Positions 53,501 to 62,339 of a stretch of DNA of 64,000 nucleotides are shown piece after piece. Every line of letters begins with the position of its first letter. Positions within the stretch are counted from its first letter, which is position 1. Under the pieces are notes generated by a model, which worked only from the letters and a program-made list of their open reading frames with translations, made no database searches and had not been told where the DNA came from. Made by a program: the position numbers and the translations under genes. This stretch comes from Cristatella mucedo (lineage: Eukaryota > Bryozoa > Phylactolaemata > Cristatellidae), in assembly GCA_009760855.2 (NCBI GenBank), contig WPIO01000026.1:618001-682000 (forward strand). Reading direction: 5' to 3'.

Positions 53501-56500
53501 TGCAGTAAGCTATCAAAAGCCATCGTATACGACTAGATGTTCGACAAGTTCCAAAAAACATGCTGCAGTGCCCACTAACAATACTCACCAAAAATCACAA
53601 AGGATCAGTTAATTTGCAAGCAATTAACGTAAGCCTGTTGACTAAACAGCTGGAGTCACATGCATTAGCAGTTGCAGGAAAAAAATATGCAAGAACCGAG
53701 GCATTCTGGTATTCCAAGTAAAAGGCAGTCAAATTTCGTTAGTACGATCAAGTGATACTATGACCATTTACTAGCCTAAGCAAACAGTGTCTGAACAGCA
53801 AGCCTGACTGTTTTGCAGTCATAGCCTAGTAAGCTATAGAATTGTGTCTGCGTCTTGTTAAATGACTTTTTAATGAATAAGCAGGTGCAGTTCAACAACT
53901 AGGAGATCATTTGACCACTATGAAGCTCATCTCGACAAACTGAGAGAGTCTAGTACCCGAAAAGCATTGACGTAAGCCAACGAAACCTCTGGTTTTGTAA
54001 TATAAACTCTTCATACATTTCGATGGTCGGTAGATATTGTAGACCAGAAAAACTTGAGGCTTGTTCAATGAAGTCTGCTTTAATGTGCCTATAAGCAATC
54101 ATGGCCATGTTTAGAGAGCAGCTGTTAATTTGCAAAAACTGCTTCTGCTCTGGATTTTTCCACTGCTAAGTCATCCATTGCAGCTATCAGTCGTAGCCTT
54201 AGGCTTCTATCTCTGCCCGGGCTTCACCATTAAAACGGTTATCAGTTGCAAAAAAAGCAAATAGCTTCACTGATATTTTGAAACCTTCTCTAAACCACGG
54301 CATGGCATGGTATCTATTGCAATGACTACCTTCAAACGTGCCATTCTGGTAAAGTGTATCTCCTGGCTTGAGAAGACTACAAGCCTTCTCTACCCCTCAT
54401 TATTGTTCGTCACAATGGTTTGGCCCAGCGGTTAAGGTGCTTGCCTCGAACCAAAGTCGAGGTGAATCCATTTGATGATCAATGTTACGGGCTCGAACCA
54501 TGTGGCATATTGAAACGCCTGAATAGAGATCAAGTTCTCTTAGGGTGCTATACAAATTAATTATATTCTCCTCAAATTTACAGCTCCCTGTATAACCAAC
54601 AGAGAAAACCTGTCCTTAGCTTCAGACCTTGTGCCGGCATCTTTCACTTTCAGATGACACACAGCTGTAGTGGTGCTTTGATCTTTCCCTGCCTTCAAGC
54701 ATCTTAAACTCTTGGGGCCCTCAATGTAAAAATTCGCACATGGGTGGCAACAAAGGTTCTAAATTTGAATGAAAATAAAACAAGTGTTGCTCAGAAATGT
54801 GAAAGGCTAAACCTCCTAATTGGTTTGCCATAGAACTTCGGTCACTTGCTACTCACAGGTTTCTTTGCCTTTGCAAAAAGATGCTTACTCTTGGTGGGTA
54901 AACTAGGTAGCTAAGCTAGTCTGTCATGAAGAACTGCCATATTACCAATTTTCTCACCAACTTGCATGGGCTTTTTTATAAAGCAGCGTGCCGACTTCAA
55001 GGCTCTATCACTCACCTGTAAGACCAAACATTATCTTGAATTGATCTTCTCTTCTAAATCTGCTCGTTGGTTGTGCCATAAACAAACTTCAAATCCCTTT
55101 GGAGAGACTGTGCATTCAGTTACAATGCTTCCAAAAACTGGTAATCACTACCAACTGACATTACACCACCTAAGGATTTGACGATATATCCCCTGTAGCT
55201 TCTAAATAAAATCTGGATATCCTCTTTTACAGTGACCTTTCACATGACGATCACATATCAAGACAAAAGTCAAGTCAGCCCACTTTCACCACTGTAACAG
55301 TGCAAAATTTGGGCTTGCTTAGACAGGGATACTACATCTAAGTTGGTCTGTGCATTTGCGACATCCGGTCTTGGCTTATGCAACTCACTGCTTGAAGGTC
55401 TGAAGGTCTATGCAATCAGGCACTTACAGTTGGTTCAAGACCATGCTGCTAGGCTTGTCTGTCGTGAGCATCCCAGTTGCCACATTGCAACACTTCTTGT
55501 CGACTTGCACCGTCTCCCAATCTAGCATCATAGCGACTTTGAGGATTTCTCACTCACTCTTAGGTCTATTCATTCTCTTACTTCAATCAAACTATCAGAA
55601 CCACCTTCTCCCCTAATCAGGCTGAGCATCGTGCCACAATTCTTCGGACTCAAGTCGTTTAACTGTGCTGCAAACCAACCTGAAATCCTTTCGAAACCAG
55701 GCCTACCAATCAGATCTCCTTCACCAGGCTAAGCATCTCACCAACTGCTTATTGGAATCTAATCGTTTACTATACCGATACCTCGTAGAAGCTCAAATCC
55801 TTTGGAGACCGTGCCTTTAGTTCGTCTACTACCAAAGCCTAGAACTCAGTCCCTACTTAAGTCACGACATCCCCTGACTAGGCGTTCCTCACTGCTGCTT
55901 GACTCACGTCTTGCCAGTCAATTGCTGGGTCCACGTGAGTTGTCCTGTTTATGTTAATGGGTGCTGACAACATATATATTGTCACTCACCGTATTGACAT
56001 GCTTTCCATACAGCAAATGTAAAGTGGCAAGAAAGAGATTTAGTTGCATCTTAAATGCATTTAGTTAATTCTTGCACCCATAGAACTCAATCTCTTTCTA
56101 GACACTTTACATTTGCTGCAAAGGAAACACGACCGAATGGTAAGTGGTAGCATGCTCAATAAACAACAAGGATAACATGGTTAGTGGTGACATGCACAGT
56201 GTCAGCATGCATAAACACATAAAGGACGAATCACATGGACCTACTAAATGCTGCGATAAATACACGCGTTTTTAGTTTCTTTTCAAATGCGGTCAAGTCA
56301 GGCAACGTTGTGACGTGTGTCGGTAGAGAGTTCCAGGCCTTGGGAGCTTAGGAACTAAAGGCACGGTCTCCGAAGGATTTAAGATTCGTAGGAGGTATGG
56401 GTAAACAATTAGACTCCGAAAAGCGGGTACGATGCTTAGCATGGTGGGGGGGGGGGTAATCTGATAGGTAGACTGGAGCCAAAAATGAAGGGATCTAAAA

Positions 56501-59500
56501 GTGAGTGACAAAACCTCGAAGTCGATGACTGAGTGATAAAACCTTGAATTGCCCTGTTTGCTTTCACATGTTAAAACTTGTCATGTTATAGCCCATCAAT
56601 AGACATGGTTTATCTTTTGCACAAGTAAAGTGCCTAGAGAGTGATTTGGTTATCTTGGGATGCTATAGAAATTTGTTACTGCCATTTTCAGCTAAGCCAC
56701 CCCATTCAAATAGTCATCTCAGTGACCTCGTGAAAAAGCTACGCCAACAGAGAACTTCGACAAGTACCGTAGTTTCCCTAAAGGCAGCTCTGGTCAAAAT
56801 TTTAAAACTTTTCTGGGATATTATCGGTGTTTGCAGGAGTTTCTCATTATTTTGCACACCTACTGCTGTTAGGAGAAAATTACCAACGTATGTGATAAAT
56901 TAGAACACCCAAACTATAAGTTCTTTCAGGCGGCTGCAAATCGCCTCAACATCAATATTCCCACATATGTATCTGTAAATCCCAGTTAACATTTAGAGGA
57001 AACTATTACCGAGGCACTTCCATAGCTGCTAGTAAGACTAACTCCAGACGATGCAGTATACATGAGCAAAGACAGTATGATGTACTAAGTCTATTTTCCG
57101 GGGGCCAGTTTAACGGCACTGATACCTTTTGAAACCCCCAACAAATATTCATTATTTAGACACATTGCATATGTACACAAGGCAAAGTTACGTTTAAAGA
57201 GTTAACTGCATCTAAACGTCGTATTTGCAAGCCGGTCAAGGTGTGAGGACGCATGCTTGCATGGCAGGTCGACTGACTGGAAGAATACTATCAAGCATAA
57301 CACTATTGTGGTATTGTGGTAGCAACTTTACTAGGAGTCAAGAGACAGCACAGCAAAAAGGAGCGCACAGCAATCGGGAGGCAGCTCGAACTCGAGTCTT
57401 ACCCTAGCTTGAGGTTTAATGTGAAGAAACACTTAATAGGACCGACACTAGTTCTATCGATACAGTATCACAGACTGGCGAACACATAATGCACATCCTT
57501 GCCTAGTGACTATTGTGAATGGACCTCACTCTCAAACTATGTGCAGCAGTTGCAAAGCTCTGGATAGCTACTTGCATAGATGATTTTGTAATCGAGGTTA
57601 GATGCTACCTGTATGGCAACTGGGATTACCAGTTCACGATGGTGTTCAGTTTTAGCAATCATTCTTATTTTTAACCGTTATTCAAGAGATGAAGCCTATT
57701 AAGTAAATTCCAAAATTTACACATCTCTTCTGCATTACACACTTGAATTTGCCACTGTTGCTGGCCAGCTAGGGTGGGCGTATCCTGGTAACAGGCTTTT
57801 TCAAGTTTCCGCACCTAGAGCAAGTTCAGAACTTGCATTAGTCGGATGTGTCATTGCAAGGGTGAACATTCCCGGACTGCCAAGGGTAAATGGAACACAA
57901 CACAATTTGGACTGCAAGCAAGGCATTTGATGAAGCATCCTAATGCAGAGCCACAGAAGGTATGCTTGTCGCACAAGGTATACTTGTCGGGAAACAAAAG
58001 CACCACCACTAGACAACAAAAGTATGCCAGGAGGGACTCATTGACACCAGCTGTAGTAAGAAAACGACTCAATCACATGCAGATGTGGTAAAGGCATAAC
58101 TATTAGGCTGGCACGAGCTCTAATAAAATAGAGGCAATAATTTGGCACGCCTCTTTTTGTATCTCAATAAAAAGACAGCTTCTGATAGGAAGCCAAGAGT
58201 GTGACACCGAAGAGAGCTGAAAGGGCGCTGAAGCAAAAGATGCCGTTTGGGGGTGTGCAGGGGTGTAGGTATGAGCAAGCCGGCAGCTCGATGCAGCAAC
58301 TGCTCCCAGCAAATTGACAGGGCCCACAGGACACTTGTTGGACGCTTTCACCGGCGGTACCAACGAGGTGTATCCACGTATGCATTGATGGCAAGAATCG
58401 ATGCATCCACGGAGACATGTGCACACTTAACTGCACTAGAGGTAATACTGCTATATATACAATGTGTCCAAGCACGACCACGAAGCACGAAGTTCCATGC
58501 GCAAATGAGAGAAGCAAAATAGCCCACGCTTGCACCTCCTGCCACCTAGGAAGTTAAACGGCACGGCACGTCCTGCCCAAGCTAGCTGCTCGCCCACTAC
58601 CCACCGGTCGGCAGACCAAGTCGTTTTGAGTGGGCCTGGCAAGGACGCTCTGGCAAGGACGCACGCTCTGCTCACCTTGCGCGGACAGAGAATGTGCGGC
58701 GAAAATACGGTGCCCAGGCTGGAGCATGTCATGCGGCTGCTAGGCGTCTGTGCCACGGCGCGCAGAAGCCCCAGCAGCTCCTCGAGAAAGCGGCGATTCT
58801 CGGGTGGAAGCATCACCATAAGCAGCTGCATCGCTTTCACCTGCGCCGACACTGCTTTCAGCTCTGCGAATGAGAAGCGAGTCCGGACGAGAGACGTTCG
58901 CGCCCGCGGTCGGCATGCGAGAGCAAGAGCCCTGGCTCTTGGACGTGCTGTAACTAACTGCGAGAGGGAGCTCGCAGCAGCAGCCAGCGCCGCCGCCTAC
59001 CGAGCACTTTACAGTGAGCGAGATACAGCTTTTCGGTCAGCAAAGGTTCGGGCATCTCTCCGAGCAGAGTCTTGAGCACGCACGCGCAGTCGTGCGGCGA
59101 GTAGTGCGAAAAAGCCTGGCTCGAGGACCCCTTCGGCAGGCCGTCGGGCGTGGCGAGCCGCTCTTTGAGCTCTTTCTGCCGCGCCATGTTCCCCGGCTTC
59201 CTGAACAGACCCTCTTGACTGATATCTTGACGAAGCGAGAAGAAGCGACTGGCAAGTGGGGGCAGCTACTGGCAATTGGACCGAAGGCAAGTTGCGTGGC
59301 GGGGCCTCCGCGAGCGCCGTAAATAAAAAAACTGCAACCAAAGAAGACCCCGCGCGAGCTGAGTCGCCAGCACTCACTCTCTTTCGTATGGAGGTGACGT
59401 ATAAGTCTCTCCATGGACGCGAATGTTTCCTGCAGAGGGCCCGCCGCCTCCAGGTGGTCGGCGCGGCTATCTGGCGGACAAAAATGGCCAAGTCGCCAGT

Positions 59501-59766
59501 TTCACAGTGTGAACGCATAGCAAGCTTGCAATAATTACGGGGCCAAAATTAACTGACTTACTTTTGCGCTTTCGGAACAGAAATCCGAGCCCGAACTTCG
59601 TCTCCTCTTTCGAATCTCCAAAGAGGTTGTCGAAATTGTCTGCATCCAGGTCGAATAGAACGGAGAAATGCATTTTACACAAAGCAAGCAGCTTATCGAT
59701 GTCTGATTCCCGTAAACGCTCGACTAATCCAGCAGACACTCTATCGTGCGGCGATACGGACGACAT
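36744..59766 (-). CDS. ARHGAP19: Rho GTPase-activating protein, ARHGAP19-like (10 exons)
   Basis: Spliced gene for a RhoGAP protein, which would switch off Rho-family GTPases by speeding GTP hydrolysis; vertebrate ARHGAP19 acts on RhoA in cell division. Ten exons joined at matching phases give 431 residues (human protein: 494). The RhoGAP domain spans about residues 75-250: the arginine-finger block ISQEGLFRKPGN with R108, the conserved lysine in LKTLLGEMPEPLL (K151), and MTCSSLGTVFSPHILCPRK. The position normally held by the domain's second conserved polar residue, Asn of NLA, is Ser (S223). ARHGAP19 rather than another RhoGAP is supported by the tail: ALAELYEGIHSMPESAKKRK in exon 7 resembles its ALRELFQHVHDMPESAKKK block, and NKHSRSKS of exon 8 its RARSRSFS segment. 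The last exon is the least certain. No link to the neighbouring gene is evident. Confidence 0.9.
36825..37102. other. ARHGAP19-like intron 9, unassigned
   Basis: No feature recognised next to exon 10. Confidence 0.4.
37887..37950 (-). repeat. Exact 32-bp tandem duplication in LINE-A
   Basis: GATATGCTGGCAGGGCCAAT then TTTGAGCATTAA is repeated head to tail with no difference. Confidence 0.97.
38546..38702 (-). mobile_element. SINE-A nested in LINE-A
   Basis: Full SINE-A: on the minus strand GGTTTGGTCCTGTGATTAAG head, B box GTGGGCTCGAGCCCC, shared tail, AAATGAATAAATGAATT. It splits the host LINE codons for ELNSYIETSN. Confidence 0.9.
38770..39407. other. ARHGAP19-like intron 9, unassigned
   Basis: No feature recognised. 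Confidence 0.35.
39408..39950 (+). mobile_element. LINE-A 3' end, well preserved
   Basis: An open frame of 83 codons encodes the terminal ORF part: APAYLSDILPHQAKHRTTRF, PRTNLKSFGDRAFSSYAPTA and TTFKRNLKTYLFRTAFSGSL with a stop. The full 3' untranslated region, hairpin and ATT/ATAT repeat follow. Nearly identical to 22690-22938 over the 3' part. Confidence 0.95.
39955..41570. other. ARHGAP19-like intron 9, unassigned
   Basis: AT-rich, non-coding in appearance. No feature recognised. Confidence 0.35.
41575..42035 (-). mobile_element. LINE-A C-terminal fragment, old
   Basis: Minus strand: degraded FGDxAxxxxPxxLE (41640-41720), ARLxRS..., LQLLQIWAAKLLSFPS and LLDFCHLLLAGLAA regions. Many frameshifts. 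Confidence 0.7.
42036..42399. other. ARHGAP19-like intron 9, unassigned
   Basis: No feature recognised. Confidence 0.35.
42400..44720 (+). mobile_element. LINE-B, longest copy
   Basis: Order on the plus strand: linker (MKLKSAFEKHASNILGA near 42630), KTDISDGEQFANHLL, ALELLDLSAAFDTIDHDILL with KR at 43494-43565, GSALGILLFSIYTDPLGKVS near 43690-43750, WSANLL..LNDKTELLLVG region near 43880, then LPVDQPIQSGVLTRTHKARH, GLAPSYLVELLHQFQPPRAP, PFLCLKTVGDRDF, and the 3' end with GATATATTACATTACATTAG. CR1-like non-LTR family distinct from LINE-A. Heavily frameshifted. Confidence 0.9.
44721..44935 (-). mobile_element. LINE-A fragment, old
   Basis: Matches the thumb-region order (GGATTTCACAAATGAGTGAA, GTAGCTGAAAGTAGGCAGGC, GGTCATCTAGTGAAAGATGA) seen in the minus copies at 9.2 and 37.8 kb. 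It directly abuts the LINE-B 3' end. Confidence 0.7.
44940..45553. other. ARHGAP19-like intron 9, unassigned
   Basis: No feature recognised. Confidence 0.35.
45554..45655 (-). CDS. ARHGAP19: ARHGAP19-like exon 9
   Basis: Acceptor CTTATGCTGCAG, donor CCACGG/GTAAGC, phase 0 on both sides. Encodes KHFRKHKRRTSNNEDDCPQS then GLQTPGSFDSFMPR, residues 364-397: a basic stretch then an acidic patch, in the place of the basic KRKVLG region of the vertebrate tail. Confidence 0.78.
45656..46795. other. ARHGAP19-like intron 8, unassigned
   Basis: A-rich open frames at 45698-46111 (137 codons) and 46359-46616 (85 codons) on the plus strand lack domains. Confidence 0.3.
46796..46943 (-). mobile_element. 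SINE-B copy
   Basis: Minus strand: GCTGGGTCTTAGCCCAGGGG head, GTCGTGGCTTTGATCCCTGC in place of the B box, body with GTGATAACTGCC, end TATATAAATGAGGCTATTAG. Similar to the copy at 47.7 kb. Confidence 0.7.
46944..47459. other. ARHGAP19-like intron 8, unassigned
   Basis: No feature recognised up to the CA repeat. Confidence 0.35.
47460..47511 (+). repeat. (CA)n microsatellite
   Basis: About 25 CA units following a GTGTGCACGCGC stretch, an alternating purine-pyrimidine run of the type that can adopt Z-DNA. Confidence 0.97.
47712..47868 (+). mobile_element. SINE-B copy
   Basis: Head CCTGATTCTTAGTCCAGGAG, canonical B box GGGTTCGAATCC, body GCCCACCGCAAGAGGTGATA, end CTATATAAATGAGGCTTTTA. Confidence 0.78.
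47869..48269. other. ARHGAP19-like intron 8, unassigned
   Basis: No feature recognised. Confidence 0.35.
48270..48960 (+). mobile_element. LINE-A-like copy, highly diverged
   Basis: The order PFLSKMQKQALTD, LNFKLCNYVPVRF, LLVLLAAFDTIDHRVL, TVQHYDGLRTISLQDFRA and FYFYVDGIQLHLGF follows the RT blocks of LINE-A through many indels. The catalytic box reads YVDG. Confidence 0.72.
48965..49304. other. ARHGAP19-like intron 8, unassigned
   Basis: No feature recognised. Confidence 0.35.
49305..49447 (+). mobile_element. SINE-A copy, full length
   Basis: GCTGGTTTGGTCTAGCGGTT head, GTGGGCTCGAGGCCC B-box region, tail GTGAAGCGCCTGAGTAGAGA, end AAATGAATTATATAATTA. Close to the 26.26 kb copy. Confidence 0.92.
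49448..50127. other. ARHGAP19-like intron 8, unassigned
   Basis: No feature recognised. A plus-strand frame of 110 codons (49543-49875) has no domain. Confidence 0.35.
50128..50214 (-). CDS. ARHGAP19: ARHGAP19-like exon 8
   Basis: Acceptor GTCTTTTGCAG, donor ATTAAG/GTAAGC, phase 0 on both sides. Encodes LNCPQGHGKQVENKQNKHSR then SKSVTESIK, residues 335-363, a polar tail segment with an RSKS core like the RSRS segment of vertebrate ARHGAP19. Confidence 0.75.
50215..51082. other. ARHGAP19-like intron 7
   Basis: Intron of 868 bp. No feature recognised inside it. Confidence 0.5.
51083..51262 (-). CDS. ARHGAP19: ARHGAP19-like exon 7
   Basis: Acceptor CTAATAATTGTAG, donor AGACAG/GTAGGG, phase 0 on both sides. 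Sixty codons, residues 275-334, ending YTQKALAELYEGIHSMPESA then KKRKYIRQ. This block is the best evidence for ARHGAP19, as the H-x-MPESAKKK motif lies outside the GAP domain. Confidence 0.9.
51462..51509 (-). CDS. ARHGAP19: ARHGAP19-like exon 6, 48 bp
   Basis: Acceptor TTTTCTTCTTACAG, donor CATGAC/GTATGT, phase 0 on both sides. Encodes VPRELVLDITKQLKHD, residues 267-282 by length order (exon 5 ends at 266). Little direct homology; supported by strong splice sites, phase and position. Intron 6 is only 199 bp. With this exon counted, later residue numbers shift by 16. Confidence 0.72.
51597..52733 (+). mobile_element. LINE-A copy, thumb to 3' tail, with nested SINE
   Basis: Plus strand: KLVHAFVTPGYTSVTHCLLA region, LARLVCGERRSCHITPLLAD equivalent, APVYLSDVLPHQAKHRTTRF, NLKSFGDRAFSSYAPKAWNS, TTFKKNLKNTYLGQH, 3' untranslated region, then after a SINE (52352-52545) the hairpin and ATTATTATTATTATT. 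Confidence 0.93.
52352..52545 (-). mobile_element. SINE-B nested in LINE-A, best copy
   Basis: Minus strand: GAGCCGTGATGGCACACTAG head, hairpin CGACCTCGGTCCCGAGGTCG, B box GTGGGTTCGATTCC, body GCAAGCGGTGGTGATAGCCG and TAAAGGCTCTTCTGTCGC, end TTTATTTATTTATTCA. It interrupts the LINE-A 3' untranslated region between TGACACTGTGCA and TGCTGTCACTAACC. Confidence 0.88.
52735..53422. other. ARHGAP19-like intron 5, unassigned
   Basis: No feature recognised. Confidence 0.35.
53423..53509 (-). CDS. ARHGAP19: ARHGAP19-like exon 5
   Basis: Acceptor GGCTTTTGATAG, donor TTCAAG/GTATGT, phase 0 on both sides. Encodes LTATELQSIAGAIQQTVAIM then VEHSKDIFK, residues 238-266, matching the end of the GAP domain (xTAxxLQxxIxxxxxxxAFMIxHSxxLFK in vertebrates). 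Confidence 0.9.
53510..54409. other. ARHGAP19-like intron 4, unassigned
   Basis: No feature recognised. Confidence 0.35.
54410..54572 (+). mobile_element. SINE-A copy with altered head
   Basis: TGGTTTGGCCCAGCGGTTAA head, an insertion before the B box (GGGCTCGAACC), shared tail ACGCCTGAATAGAGATCAAG and AAATTAATTATATTC. Confidence 0.85.
54640..56050 (+). mobile_element. LINE-A remains, at least two merged fragments
   Basis: Post-RT and C-terminal parts appear in order to about 55170, then a second pass begins at 55225 (thumb segment VCAFATSGLGLCNSLLEGL) and ends in a degraded tail near AAGTGGCAAGAAAGAGATTT. Some C-terminal parts appear twice, so more than one insertion or an internal duplication is present. 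Confidence 0.7.
56075..56545 (-). mobile_element. LINE-A 3' end
   Basis: Minus strand from the high end: LTFRSLHFWLQSTYQ, the AFSS..PKAWNSLPTHVTTL region, DLTAFEKKLKTRVYLSQHLV, 3' untranslated region, then GCAAATGTAAAGTGTCTAGA, the inner stem and a short end without the ATT run. A G-run at 56446-56456 interrupts it. Confidence 0.85.
56617..56690 (+). mobile_element. Tail-only LINE-A copy, degraded
   Basis: TTGCACAAGTAAAGTGCCTA, GAGAGTGATTTGGTTATCTT and GGGATGCTATAGAAATTTG follow the tail pattern. Confidence 0.55.
56691..58675. other. ARHGAP19-like intron 4, unassigned
   Basis: Several 80-130-codon frames on both strands from 57.8 to 58.6 kb, rising in GC towards exon 4. None has a recognisable domain. 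Confidence 0.35.
58676..58863 (-). CDS. ARHGAP19: ARHGAP19-like exon 4
   Basis: Acceptor CTTCTCATTCGCAG, donor CGCAAG/GTGAGC, phase 1 in and phase 0 out. Residues 175-237: LKAVSAQVKAMQLLMVMLPP, ENRRFLEELLGLLRAVAQTP, then SSRMTCSSLGTVFSPHILCP with RK. Typical RhoGAP LPxxNxxxLxxLLxLLxxVA and MxxxxLxxVFxPxIL pattern. S223 (codon 58718-58720) replaces the usual Asn. Confidence 0.95.
59001..59225 (-). CDS. ARHGAP19: ARHGAP19-like exon 3, arginine-finger exon
   Basis: Acceptor TTCTCGCTTCGTCAAG, donor GTGCTCG/GTAGGC, phase 1 on both sides. Residues 100-174: ISQEGLFRKPGNMARQKELK with R108 as the arginine finger, then HYSPHDCACVLKTLLGEMPE and PLLTEKLYLAHCKVL with K151. An upstream in-frame TAG shows the exon cannot extend far. 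Confidence 0.95.
59378..59470 (-). CDS. ARHGAP19: ARHGAP19-like exon 2
   Basis: Acceptor TTTTTGTCCGCCAG, donor AAAGAGA/GTGAGT, phase 1 on both sides. Encodes SRADHLEAAGPLQETFASME then RLIRHLHTKE, residues 69-99: the LxxxGPLQxxxxxMERLIxxLxxK helix that precedes the arginine-finger loop of RhoGAP domains. The 5' boundary is the less certain side. Confidence 0.8.
59562..59766 (-). CDS. ARHGAP19: ARHGAP19-like exon 1 with start codon
   Basis: First in-frame ATG at 59766 (a purine at -3); the frame is closed upstream by TAA at 59809-59811. Donor CGCAAAA/GTAAGT, phase 1 out. Residues 1-68: MSSVSPHDRVSAGLVERLRE, SDIDKLLALCKMHFSVLFDL, DADNFDNLFGDSKEETKFGL then GFLFRKRK. A helical region before the GAP domain, ending in a basic cluster as in ARHGAP19. 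Confidence 0.85.
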
Positions 59767-60075
59767 TCCTAGAGGCCAACCCTGGAAGTTCGTTTTACGC
59801 ACCCGCCATTATATTGGATGGTTACAACGTTGCCCGACATGCTTCGGTTTCCGCTTCCGGCCGGGGGTGGACTGCTCTAGGTTCCGGGTGGTGGGGCGCG
59901 GGCCGCTTTAGCAGTTCGCTTCTCGCACCCACTAGTTTCGCGTGTTTTACGCATAATGTCCCACACCAATGCGTGAAGGCAAGAGTGGATAAATTAAGTA
60001 AAATAGTAGATTATGGGAGGAGTGTCTGTGTATAAGAGCGGGGTAGCCATATGACAGGATCAGCAGACGGTTCAG
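59767..60075 (-). promoter_or_regulatory. CpG-rich 5' region of ARHGAP19-like gene
   Basis: Inferred promoter and 5' untranslated region. AATATAATGGCGGGTGCG at about 59797-59814 contains an AATGGCGG core like a YY1 site. Its ATG opens a four-codon frame ending in TAA 29 bases before the main ATG. The stretch beyond 59.95 kb is AT-rich. Confidence 0.45.
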
Positions 60076-60077
60076 GT

Positions 60078-60182
60078 CGTTAAAATAATAATAATATTAT
60101 TAATATTAATATTGATAATAAATGTGTCTAGTAACCTCACAGAAATTAATCTATTTCCACGTGCTTTACATATGATGGCAGC
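60078..60182 (-). mobile_element. Tail-only SINE-A or LINE-A copy
   Basis: Minus strand: CATATGTAAAGCACGTGGAA, inner stem decayed, then ATTATCAATATTAATATTAA repeats. The CATATGT junction word is that of SINE-A. Confidence 0.6.
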
Positions 60183-60189
60183 TGGGTAG

Positions 60190-60480
60190 TCTATGGTTAA
60201 ACAATTCTTACGCAACGACAACTCTTCTCCTGCTGCTGACTATGACTCATCCTTTTCAGCGGTCCTGAGCTGCTACTTCCATGCTACTCACTACCTCAAC
60301 TGCTCTGCAGACTCTGCTATGCTTTCCACTTTCTCTTTTTTGCGTGAGACGAAGTCAGTTGGCTACCGAATGCGTACCTAAAGCCGCTTAGGCTGTGAGT
60401 GCGATATACACAACTCTCCTACGTGACACCTACATAGTCTTTATGACTTTGTGGAGTTACAGACGGAGATACAAGCAAAC
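60190..60480 (+). mobile_element. LINE-B 3' end
   Basis: QFLRNDNSSPAADYDSSFSA, VLSCYFHATHYLNCSADSAM and GYRMRT, then the 3' terminus GGCTGTGAGTGCGATATACA to CGGAGATACAAG. It matches the minus copy at 17.1 kb. Confidence 0.92.
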
Positions 60481-60484
60481 TAGC

Positions 60485-61384
60485 AAACTAAAATACGTCA
60501 AAAACTTATGTTAGCTTTTTTCTGGGAGTTAAGCGTTATTTTTGCATTTAATTATAACTCAAAGTTATAGAAAATGGGCTTTATTCACTCAAACTTAGCT
60601 TTTGAAATTAGGACAAAGAAAAATTTGATGTTGATTCATTTTCCAGAATATTCGAGATAGGGCTGTGGCCAAAAGTATGGTGTTAATGGAAAATAATGTT
60701 TTGTTTATAAATGTTATTTTTCTTGTGCATTCATACTAGCAAGCGTGCTTTTATGTTATCAAACTCGTTCAAATTGTGATCAAAACATAATATTGTTCTC
60801 CCTTCGAGGCATCTAACTTTATTGTGGATTGCAAGAGTGACCATCTGACACACGGTATATACGGATCAGTTGTTAAATGCATTAACGCAAAAAATATGAC
60901 TAAATTTCTTAATAATACTTTCCACCAATATGAATAGTAGCGTAAATATGCTGACCTTAAGCTCTCCAGTTCAGTTTAGTTCCAGCTACCTACGTGAAAA
61001 TTTGCATAGCTACATAGTTCTGAGATTGCATCAGGGCTTTAAGCAACCAAAAGACGCGCTTTACTTTGTCCGTGGCACGGTTGCGTTGTATGCGAATTCC
61101 TCTGGACGGCTTGGCTGTCGGATGGTCTCGGCAGCGGCCAAGGTCCGGCCTTTTGCTCGCTGCCAAGCCATTGTTCGTCAGCTGCAGCCCACGCGTTCCT
61201 CGGCACCCCATGCGGAAGAAGTGACAACTTGATTGCTTGCACCTCTGAATAGAAAACATCCATGGCTTCTAGATGGGTCTTCCCTCTCTGACCATGCATT
61301 TAAGCATTATGGAGTGGCAGGATTTTCGAGACGTTAACTTTGTACTTTACTCTCGTAGGACACTGTTTTGCAAAGTTGTGCATG
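60485..61384. other. Unassigned upstream region
   Basis: AT-rich up to 60.95 kb, then a GC-richer patch at 61030-61250 open on both strands (100 codons plus, 86-89 codons minus). No domain recognised. Confidence 0.3.
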
Positions 61385-61877
<493 letters not shown>

Positions 61878-62036
61878 ACCCCGTGTCTTAGCTAGAAGTA
61901 AGGTGCTCGAAATTTACTACCCTGCTAGCGGGTTCGAGACGTGCTGCAAGCACATTTAATTGCCCACTGCAGGCCGAATGATAGCCATCAAGGCTCTTTT
62001 GCCACATCGCGAGTGATGCTGTTTAATAAACTTGCC
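61878..62036 (+). mobile_element. SINE-B copy
   Basis: Head GTCTTAGCTAGAAGTAAGGT, B box GCGGGTTCGAGACG, body with GATAGCCATCAAGGCTCTTT and end TGCTGTTTAATAAACTTG. Confidence 0.75.
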
Positions 62037-62140
62037 TCTACTGAACTTGAGGAACATTTTGAATGACCTTGGCCTAAACGCCAAGAGTCTTAACAGTACT
62101 GGACGGTGTCAATTAGGCATATATGCTTACAGCTTTGACT

Positions 62141-62259
<119 letters not shown>

Positions 62260-62339
62260 AGGTAAGTTGTATGTAACTGTAGGTTGATTACTGACAGACA
62301 CGCCACTAATAGAATTGTTGACTTTACAAGCCTGAATCC

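Noticed and set aside
59009-59518. 169-codon minus-strand frame across ARHGAP19-like exons 2 and 3
   Set aside because: It reads the exon sequence in the wrong frame. The conserved RhoGAP motifs appear only when exons 2 and 3 are spliced in the other frame.
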